NCBI GenBank assembly: GCA_029553585.1
Contig: JAKPKS010000067.1
Coordinates: 1-41,905 of the forward strand
DNA length: 41,905 nt
Direction of reading: 5' to 3'
Origin: Candidatus Atribacteria bacterium
Lineage (GTDB): Bacteria; Atribacterota; Phoenicimicrobiia; Phoenicimicrobiales; Stramentimicrobiaceae
Within the stretch, counting starts at the first letter, position 1; every line of letters begins with the position of its first letter. A program made the position numbers and the translations under genes. The notes below the pieces were generated by a model, which saw nothing but the letters and a program-made list of their open reading frames with translations, made no database searches and was not told the origin of the DNA. Shown here piece after piece: positions 8,516-16,612 of this stretch.

Positions 8516-9391
8516 CTACATTTTGATACCAAACAAACCTTGCGGCCTAATAAGTATAACTACTAACATTAATACAAAGGCAATGACATTAGACCAGGAT
8601 CCTGAAATATATCCAACAGCCATAGTCTCGATGATGCCTAAAAGAAGGCCGCAAACTAATCCACCCTGCAGGTTTCCTAAACCAGAGACTATGGATATTG
8701 CCAACATTTTTAGGGCAACAAACTCACCTAACCAGGGAGAGGCTGAACCAATAAGCATTGAGAAAAGCAGAGCTGAAAAACCACCCAAAAGCCCAACAAT
8801 GAAATAACTAAATAGACTGGTTCTAATAACTGGTATTCCAACCAGACTCGCTACAAAACGATTTTCAGCAATTGCCCTGAAGAATCTACCCTGGTTAGTA
8901 TGATAAACAATATAAAAAACTATTGAGACGGCAATAAATCCTCCGAACAAGGCAAACATCTGGCCATGAGAAACCGTAATTAGCCCTGAACTTAGGATAT
9001 TCCCACCTACCCATTTAGCAGGAAAGCTAACTGGAAAGCCATAATTAATTGAATGGGACATTATATCCATCATAATCATAGCTATTCCCATAGAGGCAAT
9101 AAATGAGGCGTTGATGTCCACGTTATGTATCCTATTTATCTTCCTAAAAACAGGCTCAACTAATATATTTAAGATAACAGAGGTAGATAAACCTGCCAGA
9201 ATAACCAAAAAGATATTGCCAGACAACTGTAAAACCCACCAACAGGCATACATAGATGCGACCACTATCTGAGGGTAGGCAAATTGGATAATCCTAGCTA
9301 CCAGGTACATTAGATTAAACCCGGTAACCAATAAAACATAGATACTGCCTAAAGCTAAGCCGCTTATTAGTTGAGCTATAAATATTTCCAT
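8516..9391 (-). CDS. livH: Branched-chain amino acid-type ABC transporter permease (LivH)
   Basis: This is the second permease of the importer, about 291 residues with about eight membrane segments. The N terminus (LISGLALGSIYVLLVTGFNLMYLVARIIQFAY) and the EAA-like loop (GRFFRAIAENRFVASLVGIPVIRTSLFSYFIVGLL) are characteristic, and it ends in the usual LIRPQGLFG. The ORF opens at a TTG at 9394, but the adjacent ATG at 9391 has better spacing to AAAGTGAG, so I start there. It pairs with LivM to form the channel. Confidence 0.9.
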   Translation of the reverse strand: MEIFIAQLISGLALGSIYVLLVTGFNLMYLVARIIQFAYPQIVVASMYACWWVLQLSGNIFLVILAGLSTSVILNILVEPVFRKINRIHNVDINASFIASMGIAMIMMDIMSHSINYGFPVSFPAKWVGGNILSSGLITVSHGQMFALFGGFIAVSIVFYIVYHTNQGRFFRAIAENRFVASLVGIPVIRTSLFSYFIVGLLGGFSALLFSMLIGSASPWLGEFVALKMLAISIVSGLGNLQGGLVCGLLLGIIETMAVGYISGSWSNVIAFVLMLVVILIRPQGLFGIKM

Positions 9392-9438
9392 CAATACTCA
9401 CTTTCTTACATACACGATAAAGCAATTTATGACAATAA

Positions 9439-10158
9439 TTAACCAATGCCAAGATATGCCTGCCGTATTTTGGGATTATTCATAATATCACGGGAAAATC
9501 CAGTTAAGACGATCTCTCCAGTTCGCATCACATAACAACGACTACTGCATTCCAAAGCTTTTTTAGCATTTTGTTCGGCTACCAATATAGAATATCCCTC
9601 TTTGTTTAATTCTACTATGATATCAAAAATATCAGCTACAATCTTAGGGGCTAAACCTAAGGAAGGTTCATCTAATAAAATTAATTTTGGTTTGTACATT
9701 AGAGCCCGACCAATAGCTAACATTTGCTGCTCCCCGCCACTCAAGGTTCCAGCTGTTTGCTTCAGCCTTCCCTTTAAAACAGGAAAATAAGTAAAAACTC
9801 TATCCAGGTTTTGGTCAAAATCGCCAAATGAATGGTAAGCTCCTAATTGTAAATTTTCCAATACGGTCATTGAGGAAAAAATTATATGGCCTTCTGGAAT
9901 AAGGCAAAGTCCAGAATTTACAATTCTGTCAGTGGGCTGCCTGGCAATGTCTTTTCCTAAAAACCAGATTTGACCTTTCTGAGCCCTATGTATGCCAATT
10001 ATAGCCTTCAACAATGATGTTTTGCCAGCACCATTTGAACCAATTAAGGCAACTAATTCTCCTTGATTTATTTCCAGATTTAAAGAATTTATTGCGTTGA
10101 TTGGTCCATAAGAAACTGCTAAGTTCTCAACTTTTAAAATCTTATTTCTATTCTCCAA
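9439..10158 (-). CDS. livF: ABC transporter ATP-binding protein LivF
   Basis: This is a cytoplasmic ATPase energising the Liv-type importer. The 239-residue protein has an intact Walker A (GSNGAGKT), signature LSGGEQQMLAIGRAL, Walker B LILLDEP, D-loop SLGLAP and an H/Q-loop region (VAEQNAKKALE) of the LivF subtype. The start is TTG at 10158, preceded by GAGG, overlapping the end of livG by 11 nt. Its fully canonical signature contrasts with that of the partner LivG, so the two ATP sites of the heterodimer would not be equivalent. Confidence 0.93.
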   Translation of the reverse strand: MENRNKILKVENLAVSYGPINAINSLNLEINQGELVALIGSNGAGKTSLLKAIIGIHRAQKGQIWFLGKDIARQPTDRIVNSGLCLIPEGHIIFSSMTVLENLQLGAYHSFGDFDQNLDRVFTYFPVLKGRLKQTAGTLSGGEQQMLAIGRALMYKPKLILLDEPSLGLAPKIVADIFDIIVELNKEGYSILVAEQNAKKALECSSRCYVMRTGEIVLTGFSRDIMNNPKIRQAYLGIG

Positions 10159-10915
10159 GATAAGCCTCTATGACGATAGGATCATTCCGTATTTGTTCAG
10201 GATTGCCTTCACTAATCTTTTCGCCAAAATCAAGAACAGTAATCCAATCAGAGATTTCACTTATAAATTTTATATCATGGCTTACCACAATAATGGTGAC
10301 TCCCTTTTTATTGATCTCCCTTATAACATTAGATAAAACTTTAGTTTCTTCAATACCCATACCAGCGGAAGGTTCATCAAGCAGTAAAAGTTGAGGATCT
10401 GATATTAAAGCTCTGGCCACCTGTACCATCTGGCGTTCTACCCAGACCAATTCACTGGTCCAGAAGTCGGCATAATCAGGTATACCAATAAATTTCAATA
10501 CCTCGATTGCTTGCTTTTTTATTTTTCTTTCTTGACAGGAAAAATAAAAAGGCTTAAAAAACAGATTCAAAAAAGAATTATAACCGGTAAAACATTGGCC
10601 AGTCATGACATTATCAAGAACGGTCATATTGGGGACTAATCTCGCATCTTGAAAGGTCCTGCTGATTCCCAATCTACTAATTTTATCCGGGGCAAGATAG
10701 CTTGTTTCTATAGAATTAAACCATACCTTTCCTTCAGTTGGTGGATATAACCCCGATACTACATTAAAAAGGGTAGATTTTCCTGCGCCATTAGGGCCAA
10801 TTAAACCATGAATTTTATTTTTTTGTATATTTATATTAACATCTTTTAAGGCCTGTACGCCGCCAAAAGATTTAGACAAATTTTTCACTTCCAACATTGA
10901 TTTTTCTTCTATCAT
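10148..10915 (-). CDS. livG: ABC transporter ATP-binding protein LivG with atypical signature motif
   Basis: This is the second ATPase of the importer, 255 residues. Walker A (GPNGAGKS, residues 40-47), Walker B (LLLLDEP, D170/E171), D-loop (SAGMG) and H-loop (VSHD, H203) are all intact. The LivG-typical C-terminal extension (ISEGNPEQIRNDPIVIEAYLGE) is present. The ABC signature, which is LSYGQQ or LPYGDQ in ordinary LivG proteins, reads LVWVERQ at residues 146-152, losing the serine and both glycines. In a LivF/LivG dimer this signature serves the ATP bound to LivF. The gene is the first of the livG-F-H-M run and starts at 10915 after GGGAG. Confidence 0.9.
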   Translation of the reverse strand: MIEEKSMLEVKNLSKSFGGVQALKDVNINIQKNKIHGLIGPNGAGKSTLFNVVSGLYPPTEGKVWFNSIETSYLAPDKISRLGISRTFQDARLVPNMTVLDNVMTGQCFTGYNSFLNLFFKPFYFSCQERKIKKQAIEVLKFIGIPDYADFWTSELVWVERQMVQVARALISDPQLLLLDEPSAGMGIEETKVLSNVIREINKKGVTIIVVSHDIKFISEISDWITVLDFGEKISEGNPEQIRNDPIVIEAYLGE

Positions 10916-10953
10916 AAAAAATAATCTCCCTAAAGTGAAAGCAACCCCTATTG

Positions 10954-10959
10954 ATTATA
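10954..10959 (-). promoter_or_regulatory. Possible -10 element of the liv transporter operon
   Basis: TATAAT on the minus strand lies 38 bp upstream of the livG start and downstream of the strong terminator at 11064-11124. A promoter is required in this interval unless read-through feeds the operon. No good -35 is visible at 16-18 bp (TTTTTA). I found no GG-N10-GC sigma-54 element in the same interval. Confidence 0.35.
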
Positions 10960-11063
10960 ATCCAAATCATAAAATATAAAAATAATAATAAGCCAATTGA
11001 AGAAAATGTTAAGCTTAAATCTAATAATTTTTTTGTTTGATTTAGTAATAGAATAGATAAAGT

Positions 11064-11124
11064 AAAAAGGGTGATACGCTTATAGGAATAAATGAACTCT
11101 TTTCGGAATAAGCGAGACACCCTT
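11064..11124 (-). terminator. Strong bipartite hairpin terminator between the oxidoreductase and transporter operons
   Basis: Two co-axial stems are visible: 11067-11073 pairs with 11118-11124 (AAGGGTG/CACCCTT) and 11077-11082 pairs with 11109-11114 (CGCTTA/TAAGCG), separated by a symmetrical 3-nt internal loop. On the minus strand it is followed immediately by TTTTTACTTT. It lies about 50 bp past the stop of the last oxidoreductase gene and ends that operon. The fairly large 26-nt apical loop leaves room for a regulatory role. Confidence 0.8.
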
Positions 11125-11175
11125 ATCATACTTTTTATTTTCCGTTATTCAGCTTATTGAGTACTACCCAAACTT

Positions 11176-11715
11176 CTATCCTGAAACGATTTTTTCTCCC
11201 CTTATTAAAGCCTCTTTATTTAAGGCAAGTATCTTTTCAGGTTGTTTGCTCAGTGCTTCCTCCAGAGACTTAAAAACTGTTTCCATCTTTATACTTTTTC
11301 TCTTAGCTACATAACTACCCAGGGTCACCATGTTAGCAATTCTAAGATTGCCAAGTTCATTGGCTATATCATTAGCCGGGACTTTTACTACTTCTACATC
11401 GTCTCTCTTCACATCCCGAAAAATAAGTGATTGATTAACTATTATTATACCGCCTTTTTCTACCAGAGGTTCAAATTTATCTAAAGAAGGCTGGTTCATT
11501 GCAATTAAACTAACAGGATTAGTAACAACCGGAGAGGCAACTTCTTCTGAAGAAACGATGACCGTACAGTTGGCAGTACCCCCTCGCATTTCCGGACCAT
11601 AGGATGGCATCCAGGATACATGTTTTCCTTCTAACATACCAGCCTGAGCAATAAGTCTTCCCATCAGCAAGATTCCCTGTCCGCCAAAGCCGGCAATAAT
11701 GATTTCATCTAACAT
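11176..11715 (-). CDS. korC: 2-oxoacid:ferredoxin oxidoreductase gamma subunit
   Basis: This is the gamma domain of the pyruvate/2-oxoacid:ferredoxin oxidoreductase family. The 179-residue protein starts with the characteristic [22 protein letters not shown] and carries the [20 protein letters not shown] segment that contacts the alpha and beta subunits. The ATG at 11715 follows the beta-subunit stop directly (TAAATG), with GAGG upstream, so the two are co-translated. It is the last gene of the operon before the terminator at 11064-11124. Confidence 0.92.
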   Translation of the reverse strand: MLDEIIIAGFGGQGILLMGRLIAQAGMLEGKHVSWMPSYGPEMRGGTANCTVIVSSEEVASPVVTNPVSLIAMNQPSLDKFEPLVEKGGIIIVNQSLIFRDVKRDDVEVVKVPANDIANELGNLRIANMVTLGSYVAKRKSIKMETVFKSLEEALSKQPEKILALNKEALIRGEKIVSG

Positions 11716-12462
11716 TTAAGATACCTCCTCTAAATTTTTAAACTCTCCTAAGGGATAGTATGGTATCATATTTTTTTCTAACCACTCATTGGACTCTTTT
11801 GGGCTTAAACCCCAGTTAGTGGGACAGGTGGAGAGAATCTCTACCAGGGAGAAACCCTTACCATCAAGCTGAAATTGAAAAGCTTTTTTAATAGCTTTTT
11901 TAGCTTTAATAATATAGGCTGGCTTGGTTAAAGCTACCCGCTCTATATATGCCGGGCTATTTAAAGTAGAGAGTAATTCACAAACGCGAATGGGCATTCC
12001 CATCGTTTTAGGGTCTCGACCATAGGGCGAAGTTTGAGTAATCTGACCTTCCAATGTAGTTGGCGCCATCTGCCCACCAGTCATGCCGTAAACCGCATTA
12101 TTTACAAATATTACAGTGATTTTTTCGCTCCGGTTAGCCGCATGCACTATTTCAGCAGTTCCTATGGAAGCTAAGTCACCATCGCCCTGATAGGTAAATA
12201 CAACATTATCGGGTTTCACCCTTTTTATTCCGGTAGCTGTTGCAGGGGCTCTGCCATGGGCGGCTACTATCATATCACAGTCAAAAAATAGATAAGCAAA
12301 TACAGCACAACCCACTGGAGCAACACCAATAGTGTCTTTGGTAATATTTAAATCATCCAGAGCCTCTGCCACTAAACGATGAATAATTCCATGGTGGCAA
12401 CCCGGACAATAGGTAAAGGGCACATCGGTTAAAGATTTAGGCTTCTCAAATACTTTTTTCAT
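11716..12462 (-). CDS. korB: 2-oxoacid:ferredoxin oxidoreductase beta (thiamine diphosphate) subunit
   Basis: This is the catalytic thiamine-diphosphate-binding subunit. About 248 residues show the CPGCHHG motif near the N terminus that is typical of 2-oxoacid rather than pyruvate-specific enzymes. The TPP/Mg motif starts with [12 protein letters not shown] and ends with [18 protein letters not shown] sits only one base from an ATG at 12471 but about ten bases from the in-frame ATG at 12462, so I prefer 12462. The enzyme would decarboxylate a 2-oxoacid to acyl-CoA and reduce ferredoxin. The operon context (acyl kinases, amino acid-type transporter) favours branched-chain 2-oxoacids, but 2-oxoglutarate cannot be excluded. 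Confidence 0.92.
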   Translation of the reverse strand: MKKVFEKPKSLTDVPFTYCPGCHHGIIHRLVAEALDDLNITKDTIGVAPVGCAVFAYLFFDCDMIVAAHGRAPATATGIKRVKPDNVVFTYQGDGDLASIGTAEIVHAANRSEKITVIFVNNAVYGMTGGQMAPTTLEGQITQTSPYGRDPKTMGMPIRVCELLSTLNSPAYIERVALTKPAYIIKAKKAIKKAFQFQLDGKGFSLVEILSTCPTNWGLSPKESNEWLEKNMIPYYPLGEFKNLEEVS

Positions 12463-12528
12463 CAATTTCATTCACCCCCGTAAATTTTTTCTAAAAATAA
12501 ATTCTCAAAATTAAAATTGCTGCCAATA

Positions 12529-13584
12529 TTATGCTAATAATTTTTTAACTTCTTCCAATATCTCTACCGGTGAAATAACTACACCACCTGTTCTTCCATA
12601 AAAGTTTATTTCAGCCTTGTCACATGCTGCCAATTGAACATCTTCTAACATTTGTCCCATGCTCATTTCGGTAACCAATATCTTCTTTGCCTTGTGTGCA
12701 TTATCTCCGATTATTTGGTAGGGAAAAGGATAAAGGGTAACAGGTCTCATCAATCCAATATTGATACCCTCTTTTTTGGCTTTTTGAATGGCAGTCTTAA
12801 CAATCCGGGCGACTATACCATAAGCTACCACAACTATATCCGGGTTATCCATATTTACTAATTCACATTCTGCTTCTTTTTGCATATCAAGGTATTTCTG
12901 CTTAAGTCTATTATTGATTTTTTCCATTTCGATTGGATCTAAATTGAAAGGTACAATCCTGCGGGCTTCCCTTCCCTCGCTGGAACCAAGAGCCCAGCTC
13001 TCTTTGGAAGGAATGGTTTTAACGTCAAATTCTTTAAATTCAACCGGTTCCATCATCTGCCCTAATAACCCATCCCCTAAAATCATGGCCGGGTTTCGAT
13101 ACTTATCAGCGAGATTAAATGCTTTTATGGTGAGATCCACTAATTCCTGAACAGAGGATGGGGCTAATACAATAAGATGGTAGTCTCCATGTCCACCACC
13201 TTTGGTTGCCTGAAAATAATCCCCCTGTGCCGGCTGAATAGAGCCTAAGCCTGGGCCCCCTCTCATTATGTTAACAATTACACAGGGCAGCTCAGCACAG
13301 GTTATATAAGAAATCCCTTCCTGTTTTAAACTAATTCCCGGGCTGGAAGAAGAAGTCATCACCCGTCCACCGGCTGCCGCAGCTCCATAAACCATATTGA
13401 TTGCAGCTAATTCACTTTCCGATTGTAAAAAGGTAGCACCTTCAATTTTCAGTAATCGCTTAGCCATATAAGCAATTAATTCGCTTTGCGGGGTTATGGG
13501 ATAACCAAAATAGTAACGGCATCCAGCATGAATGGCAGCTTCTCCAATTGCCTCATTTCCTTTCATTAATAATCTATCTACCAT
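12529..13584 (-). CDS. vorB: 2-oxoacid:ferredoxin oxidoreductase alpha subunit (VorB/KorA type)
   Basis: This is the alpha subunit, combining the pyrimidine-binding domain and domain II. Its 351 residues open with the pattern MKGNEAIGEAAIHAGCRYYFGYPITPQSEL, seen in proteins annotated as 3-methyl-2-oxobutanoate (2-oxoisovalerate) dehydrogenase VorB. The SSSSPGISLKQEGISY and GDYFQATKGGGHGDY segments and a C-terminal transketolase-like domain follow. AGGAGG precedes the ATG at 13584. With VorD, KorB and KorC it makes a complete four-subunit enzyme. The name reflects subfamily resemblance; substrate preference is inferred. Confidence 0.9.
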   Translation of the reverse strand: MVDRLLMKGNEAIGEAAIHAGCRYYFGYPITPQSELIAYMAKRLLKIEGATFLQSESELAAINMVYGAAAAGGRVMTSSSSPGISLKQEGISYITCAELPCVIVNIMRGGPGLGSIQPAQGDYFQATKGGGHGDYHLIVLAPSSVQELVDLTIKAFNLADKYRNPAMILGDGLLGQMMEPVEFKEFDVKTIPSKESWALGSSEGREARRIVPFNLDPIEMEKINNRLKQKYLDMQKEAECELVNMDNPDIVVVAYGIVARIVKTAIQKAKKEGINIGLMRPVTLYPFPYQIIGDNAHKAKKILVTEMSMGQMLEDVQLAACDKAEINFYGRTGGVVISPVEILEEVKKLLA

Positions 13585-13622
13585 TGATAATCCTCCTTAA
13601 ATTTAGAGAGTAAAGATTGACA

Positions 13623-13826
13623 TTATTTATACACTTCTATTGCAACTTCCGGACAGGTCATTGCACAAAAAGCACACCCGGTACATTTTTCCGGATCAAT
13701 CTGTTCAGCCGGATGATAACTCTTTTGATTAAATGACTTTGACATTACCATTATCCTGGGGGGACATACCAGGGTGCATAATTCACAGCCTTTGCATCTT
13801 TCACGATCAATAATCACTTTTGCCAT
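13623..13826 (-). CDS. vorD: 2-oxoacid:ferredoxin oxidoreductase delta subunit, 2x[4Fe-4S] ferredoxin
   Basis: A 67-residue ferredoxin-like subunit carries two complete cluster motifs, CKGCELCTLVCP and CTGCAFCAMTCP. It transfers electrons from the TPP site to external ferredoxin. AAGGAGG precedes the ATG at 13826. It lies between the P-loop NTPase gene and the alpha subunit, the usual D-A-B-C order. Confidence 0.95.
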   Translation of the reverse strand: MAKVIIDRERCKGCELCTLVCPPRIMVMSKSFNQKSYHPAEQIDPEKCTGCAFCAMTCPEVAIEVYK

Positions 13827-13840
13827 AAAAAACCTCCTTA

Positions 13841-14560
13841 TTAATTTTTCAAATCTCTCCGATTTTTATTAATGCTCCATTTTACTTCTGATTCATTCCA
13901 GGGCAATTCCATAAATCGTTGAATTAACACTATTTCCTCCGTAATATTTTGCCTGCCTATCTTCTGGTACAAGGATTTTTCAATTGTCAGGTATCTTATT
14001 GGTAAATCAAGTTTTTTAGACACTTCCTGTACAATATTATGCCCTTCTGTTATTACCTTCTCATCAGTTTGTTCCTCCAAGTTGGGATTACTGATCAGCC
14101 CATTAATTTTTAAACGAGAAAATAGCTCAATGTCTTTCAACATGATTTGAATCTGCTCCGCATTTCTGGTAAAAGGCCGATAGGGATTGATAACCATATT
14201 CAGTTGATAGCCAGTATCTTTCAAAACAGGATTAAAACTGGCCAATGCTTTTGCTCCAACTTCATCGCCCCCAACATCGATAAGCAGTATACGATTAGAG
14301 TCTTGTATGGTTCCTTTTATTTCAGGTGAAATTAATGGTAAATCAGCTAAAGCCAATTTGCCTTCAGGCGCTATTACTTCAATGCCTAATTCTGCTAATT
14401 TTTCTCTCTTATCTCTGGTACGAAAATAGGGATTGACGATATCCAGATCAACGAGAATAACTCTTTCTTTATTCCTCAACATTTCCAAAGATTGATTAAT
14501 CGCTATTTCAGTTTTTCCACTGCCAAAACTTCCAGTGAAAATGATTATATCTTCTTTCAA
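13841..14560 (-). CDS. P-loop NTPase (MinD/CobQ-like fold) embedded in the oxidoreductase operon
   Basis: I do not know a defined function. The protein (about 239 residues) has a Walker A near its N terminus (GSFGSGKTE), a switch-like VILVDLDIVNPYFRTRD, and a Walker B-like ILLIDVGGDEVGAKAL. This order resembles SIMIBI-class MinD/CobQ/Mrp ATPases, but the Walker A lacks the deviant KGGxGKT lysine. There are no membrane segments or Cys clusters. The frame is open to an ATG at 14611, but AGGAGG lies ten bases before a TTG at 14560 that overlaps the buk stop as TTGA, so I use the TTG. Its position between the kinase and oxidoreductase genes suggests assembly, cofactor insertion or regulation of one of them. 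Confidence 0.8.
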   Translation of the reverse strand: MKEDIIIFTGSFGSGKTEIAINQSLEMLRNKERVILVDLDIVNPYFRTRDKREKLAELGIEVIAPEGKLALADLPLISPEIKGTIQDSNRILLIDVGGDEVGAKALASFNPVLKDTGYQLNMVINPYRPFTRNAEQIQIMLKDIELFSRLKINGLISNPNLEEQTDEKVITEGHNIVQEVSKKLDLPIRYLTIEKSLYQKIGRQNITEEIVLIQRFMELPWNESEVKWSINKNRRDLKN

Positions 14561-15624
14561 TAAACTTTTTCCTCCTCTTCTCCCCTTAATACTCTTAATC
14601 CCCCCTGACATAGTGAAAGCATCTCTTCTTCTCCTGGATAAACCATCACCAGAGCAATAAAACTCACTCTATCCTTAATTTGCTCAACTACGTAACTGGA
14701 ATGAGATATACCCCCGGTTAGAATAATGGCATCCACATTCCCTTTCAGTACAGTAGCACCTTCTCCAATCTGTTTAGAAATCTGGTATATCATGGCATCC
14801 AGAATTAGTTTTGCTTTCAGATTTCCTGTTTTTATTCTGGATATTACCTGTTCCACATCATTGGAATTTAAATAGGCAACCAATCCACCCTTCCCTTTAA
14901 TCATTGCCAGTATCTCATTCTGAGAATATTTTCCGGAAAAGCATAACTGTACCAGATCACCTACCGGTACAGTTCCGCTTCTTTCCGGTGAAAAAGGACC
15001 CTCCCCATTTAAGGCATTATTAACATCCACTACCCTGCCTTTTTTATGAATTCCGACAGAAATTCCACCACCCATATGTACCACTATAAAATTGACATCC
15101 TCATATGTTTTCCCTAAAGCTGCTGCTGCCTTTCGGGCAACTGCCTTTTGGTTCAGTGCATGAAAAATACTCTTTCTGGGTAACAGGGGCATTCCTGATA
15201 TGCGCGCGATATCCTCCATTTCATCCACTATTACCGGATCAACTATGTATGCAGGAACGCCCTTTTTGGCAATATGATACGCTAATATAGCGCCCAGATT
15301 GGAAGCATGTTCCCCAAAAATTCCTTTACGTAGATGATTTATCATTTTTTGATTAACCCGGTAGGTACCACTGGGCAACGGTTTTAACAAACCCCCTCGC
15401 CCAACCACGGCATCAATATTCTCGAGATTAACTGATTTCTTTTTGAGAAAATCCAGAATCATCTTTTTTCTAAATTCGTATTGGTCCATTATCCTATCAA
15501 ATGTTTTCAATGATTCATTGGAGTGTGCTATTTTTTCTCCGAATAACAAAGTCTCATTTTTGAAGAGAGAAAGTTTGGTGGTTGTTGAGCCAGGATTAAT
15601 TACTAAGATATGATAATCAGGCAA
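14557..15624 (-). CDS. buk: Butyrate kinase family acyl kinase (first paralogue)
   Basis: This enzyme converts an acyl phosphate plus ADP into a carboxylic acid plus ATP (ASKHA superfamily, acetokinase family). The N-terminal phosphate-binding loop ILVINPGSTTTK is followed by VVGRGGLLKPLPSGTYRVN, HASNLGAI, FHALNQKAVARKAA and VHMGGGISVGIHKKGRVVDV, then the adenosine motif ILTGGISHS. Length (about 355) matches butyrate/branched-chain fatty acid kinases. The frame is open to a GTG at 15633, but AGAGGTG lies over that codon and is correctly spaced for the TTG at 15624. It is adjacent to ptb and to a second buk in one operon. Substrate is likely butyryl- or isobutyryl/isovaleryl-phosphate given the neighbouring oxidoreductase. 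Confidence 0.92.
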   Translation of the reverse strand: MPDYHILVINPGSTTTKLSLFKNETLLFGEKIAHSNESLKTFDRIMDQYEFRKKMILDFLKKKSVNLENIDAVVGRGGLLKPLPSGTYRVNQKMINHLRKGIFGEHASNLGAILAYHIAKKGVPAYIVDPVIVDEMEDIARISGMPLLPRKSIFHALNQKAVARKAAAALGKTYEDVNFIVVHMGGGISVGIHKKGRVVDVNNALNGEGPFSPERSGTVPVGDLVQLCFSGKYSQNEILAMIKGKGGLVAYLNSNDVEQVISRIKTGNLKAKLILDAMIYQISKQIGEGATVLKGNVDAIILTGGISHSSYVVEQIKDRVSFIALVMVYPGEEEMLSLCQGGLRVLRGEEEEKVY

Positions 15625-15648
15625 GAAAATCACCTCTCTTATTATATT

Positions 15649-16560
15649 TTAGCTACTGTAATAGGCACTCATGAGAATACCAAGAGCTATAGATCTTACT
15701 TTGGATAGAGGTTGGTCAGAACGTGAAACTAATATTACAGGTGCAGTGGTACCAAGCAAAACTCCAGCAGGTTCAGCATCAGCGAGATAAACCAAGCCTT
15801 TGGCAAAAATATTTCCGGTTTCAATCTCAGGAACCAGAACTACATCCACTTCTCCGCTCACAGGAGAGTCAATGCCCTTTTGTAGAGCAGATTCTCTGGA
15901 TATGGCATTATCGAAGGCTAAGGGGCCATCTACTATGCCACCGGTTATCTGCCCCCTATCAGCCATTTTAGATAAACATGCTGCATCAATACAGGCTGGC
16001 ATATCTGGATTGACTAATTCTACCGCAGCCAACAACGCAATTTTTGGTTTTTCAATTTCCAGACAATGACAAAAATTAATAACATTTTGTAAAATTTGTG
16101 CTTTTTGTTCCAAATTTGGGGCAATATTCATGGCTGCATCTGTAACAATAAGGAGTTTTTCATATTTTTTCAGTTTAAGAATATAGGCATGGCTTAATAA
16201 TCGTTTAGTTCTGAGTCCTATATCCTTATCGAGAACTGCCTTTAGTATACTATCAGTACCCAGCATGCCCTTCATTAATAATTCTGCCTGCCCTTCTCTC
16301 ACCAGCTTTACTGCTTTTCTGGCTGCCTCATATCTGTCCTTTTCATTAATAATTTCATAATTCTGGTGTTCTATGTTTAGTCCTTTACAGACTCTAATAG
16401 TTTCTTCCCTATCGCCGACTAAAATACCGTTTATCAATCCCATTTTGCGGGCTTGTTCCACTGCAATCATAACATCTTCAGCTTGAGATGCCGCCACTGA
16501 AATTACTTTAGGACCATAATGAATAGCTTTTTCCACAACCTCTTCAAATGACTTTAACAT
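15649..16560 (-). CDS. ptb: Phosphate butyryltransferase family acyltransferase
   Basis: This enzyme exchanges CoA for phosphate on butyryl- or branched-chain acyl-CoA, supplying the neighbouring kinases. The 303-residue protein belongs to the phosphate acetyl/butyryltransferase family: AELLMKGMLGTDSILKAVLD, the LLIVTDAAMNIAPNLEQK motif, GPLAFDNAIS, and the C-terminal DVVLVPEIETGNIFAKGLVYLADAEPAGVLLGTTAPVILVSR region with phosphate- and CoA-binding segments. GAGGTG precedes the ATG at 16560. It sits between two kinase paralogues, so the three enzymes plus the oxidoreductase would make ATP by substrate-level phosphorylation. Confidence 0.94.
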   Translation of the reverse strand: MLKSFEEVVEKAIHYGPKVISVAASQAEDVMIAVEQARKMGLINGILVGDREETIRVCKGLNIEHQNYEIINEKDRYEAARKAVKLVREGQAELLMKGMLGTDSILKAVLDKDIGLRTKRLLSHAYILKLKKYEKLLIVTDAAMNIAPNLEQKAQILQNVINFCHCLEIEKPKIALLAAVELVNPDMPACIDAACLSKMADRGQITGGIVDGPLAFDNAISRESALQKGIDSPVSGEVDVVLVPEIETGNIFAKGLVYLADAEPAGVLLGTTAPVILVSRSDQPLSKVRSIALGILMSAYYSS

Positions 16561-16612
16561 ACTTCAGTCACCTCATTTTTTATGAAATTATAAAAAAGGT
16601 AAAAGAATAAAA

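Noticed and set aside
10920-10980. Second sigma-54 promoter in front of livG
   Set aside because: No GG-N10-GC pair with TTGC is present in the interval; only a TATAAT element is visible.
11064-11124. Riboswitch in the leader of the liv operon
   Set aside because: The structure is followed directly by a T-tract and fits the end of the oxidoreductase operon. No conserved riboswitch core was recognised; amino-acid-binding riboswitches such as lysine or glycine types are not matched.
10872-11129. 85-codon ORF with hydrophobic character on the minus strand between the oxidoreductase operon and livG
   Set aside because: It spans the strong bipartite terminator, has no clear ribosome binding site, overlaps the livG start and resembles no known small protein. 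It is an accident of AT-rich DNA.
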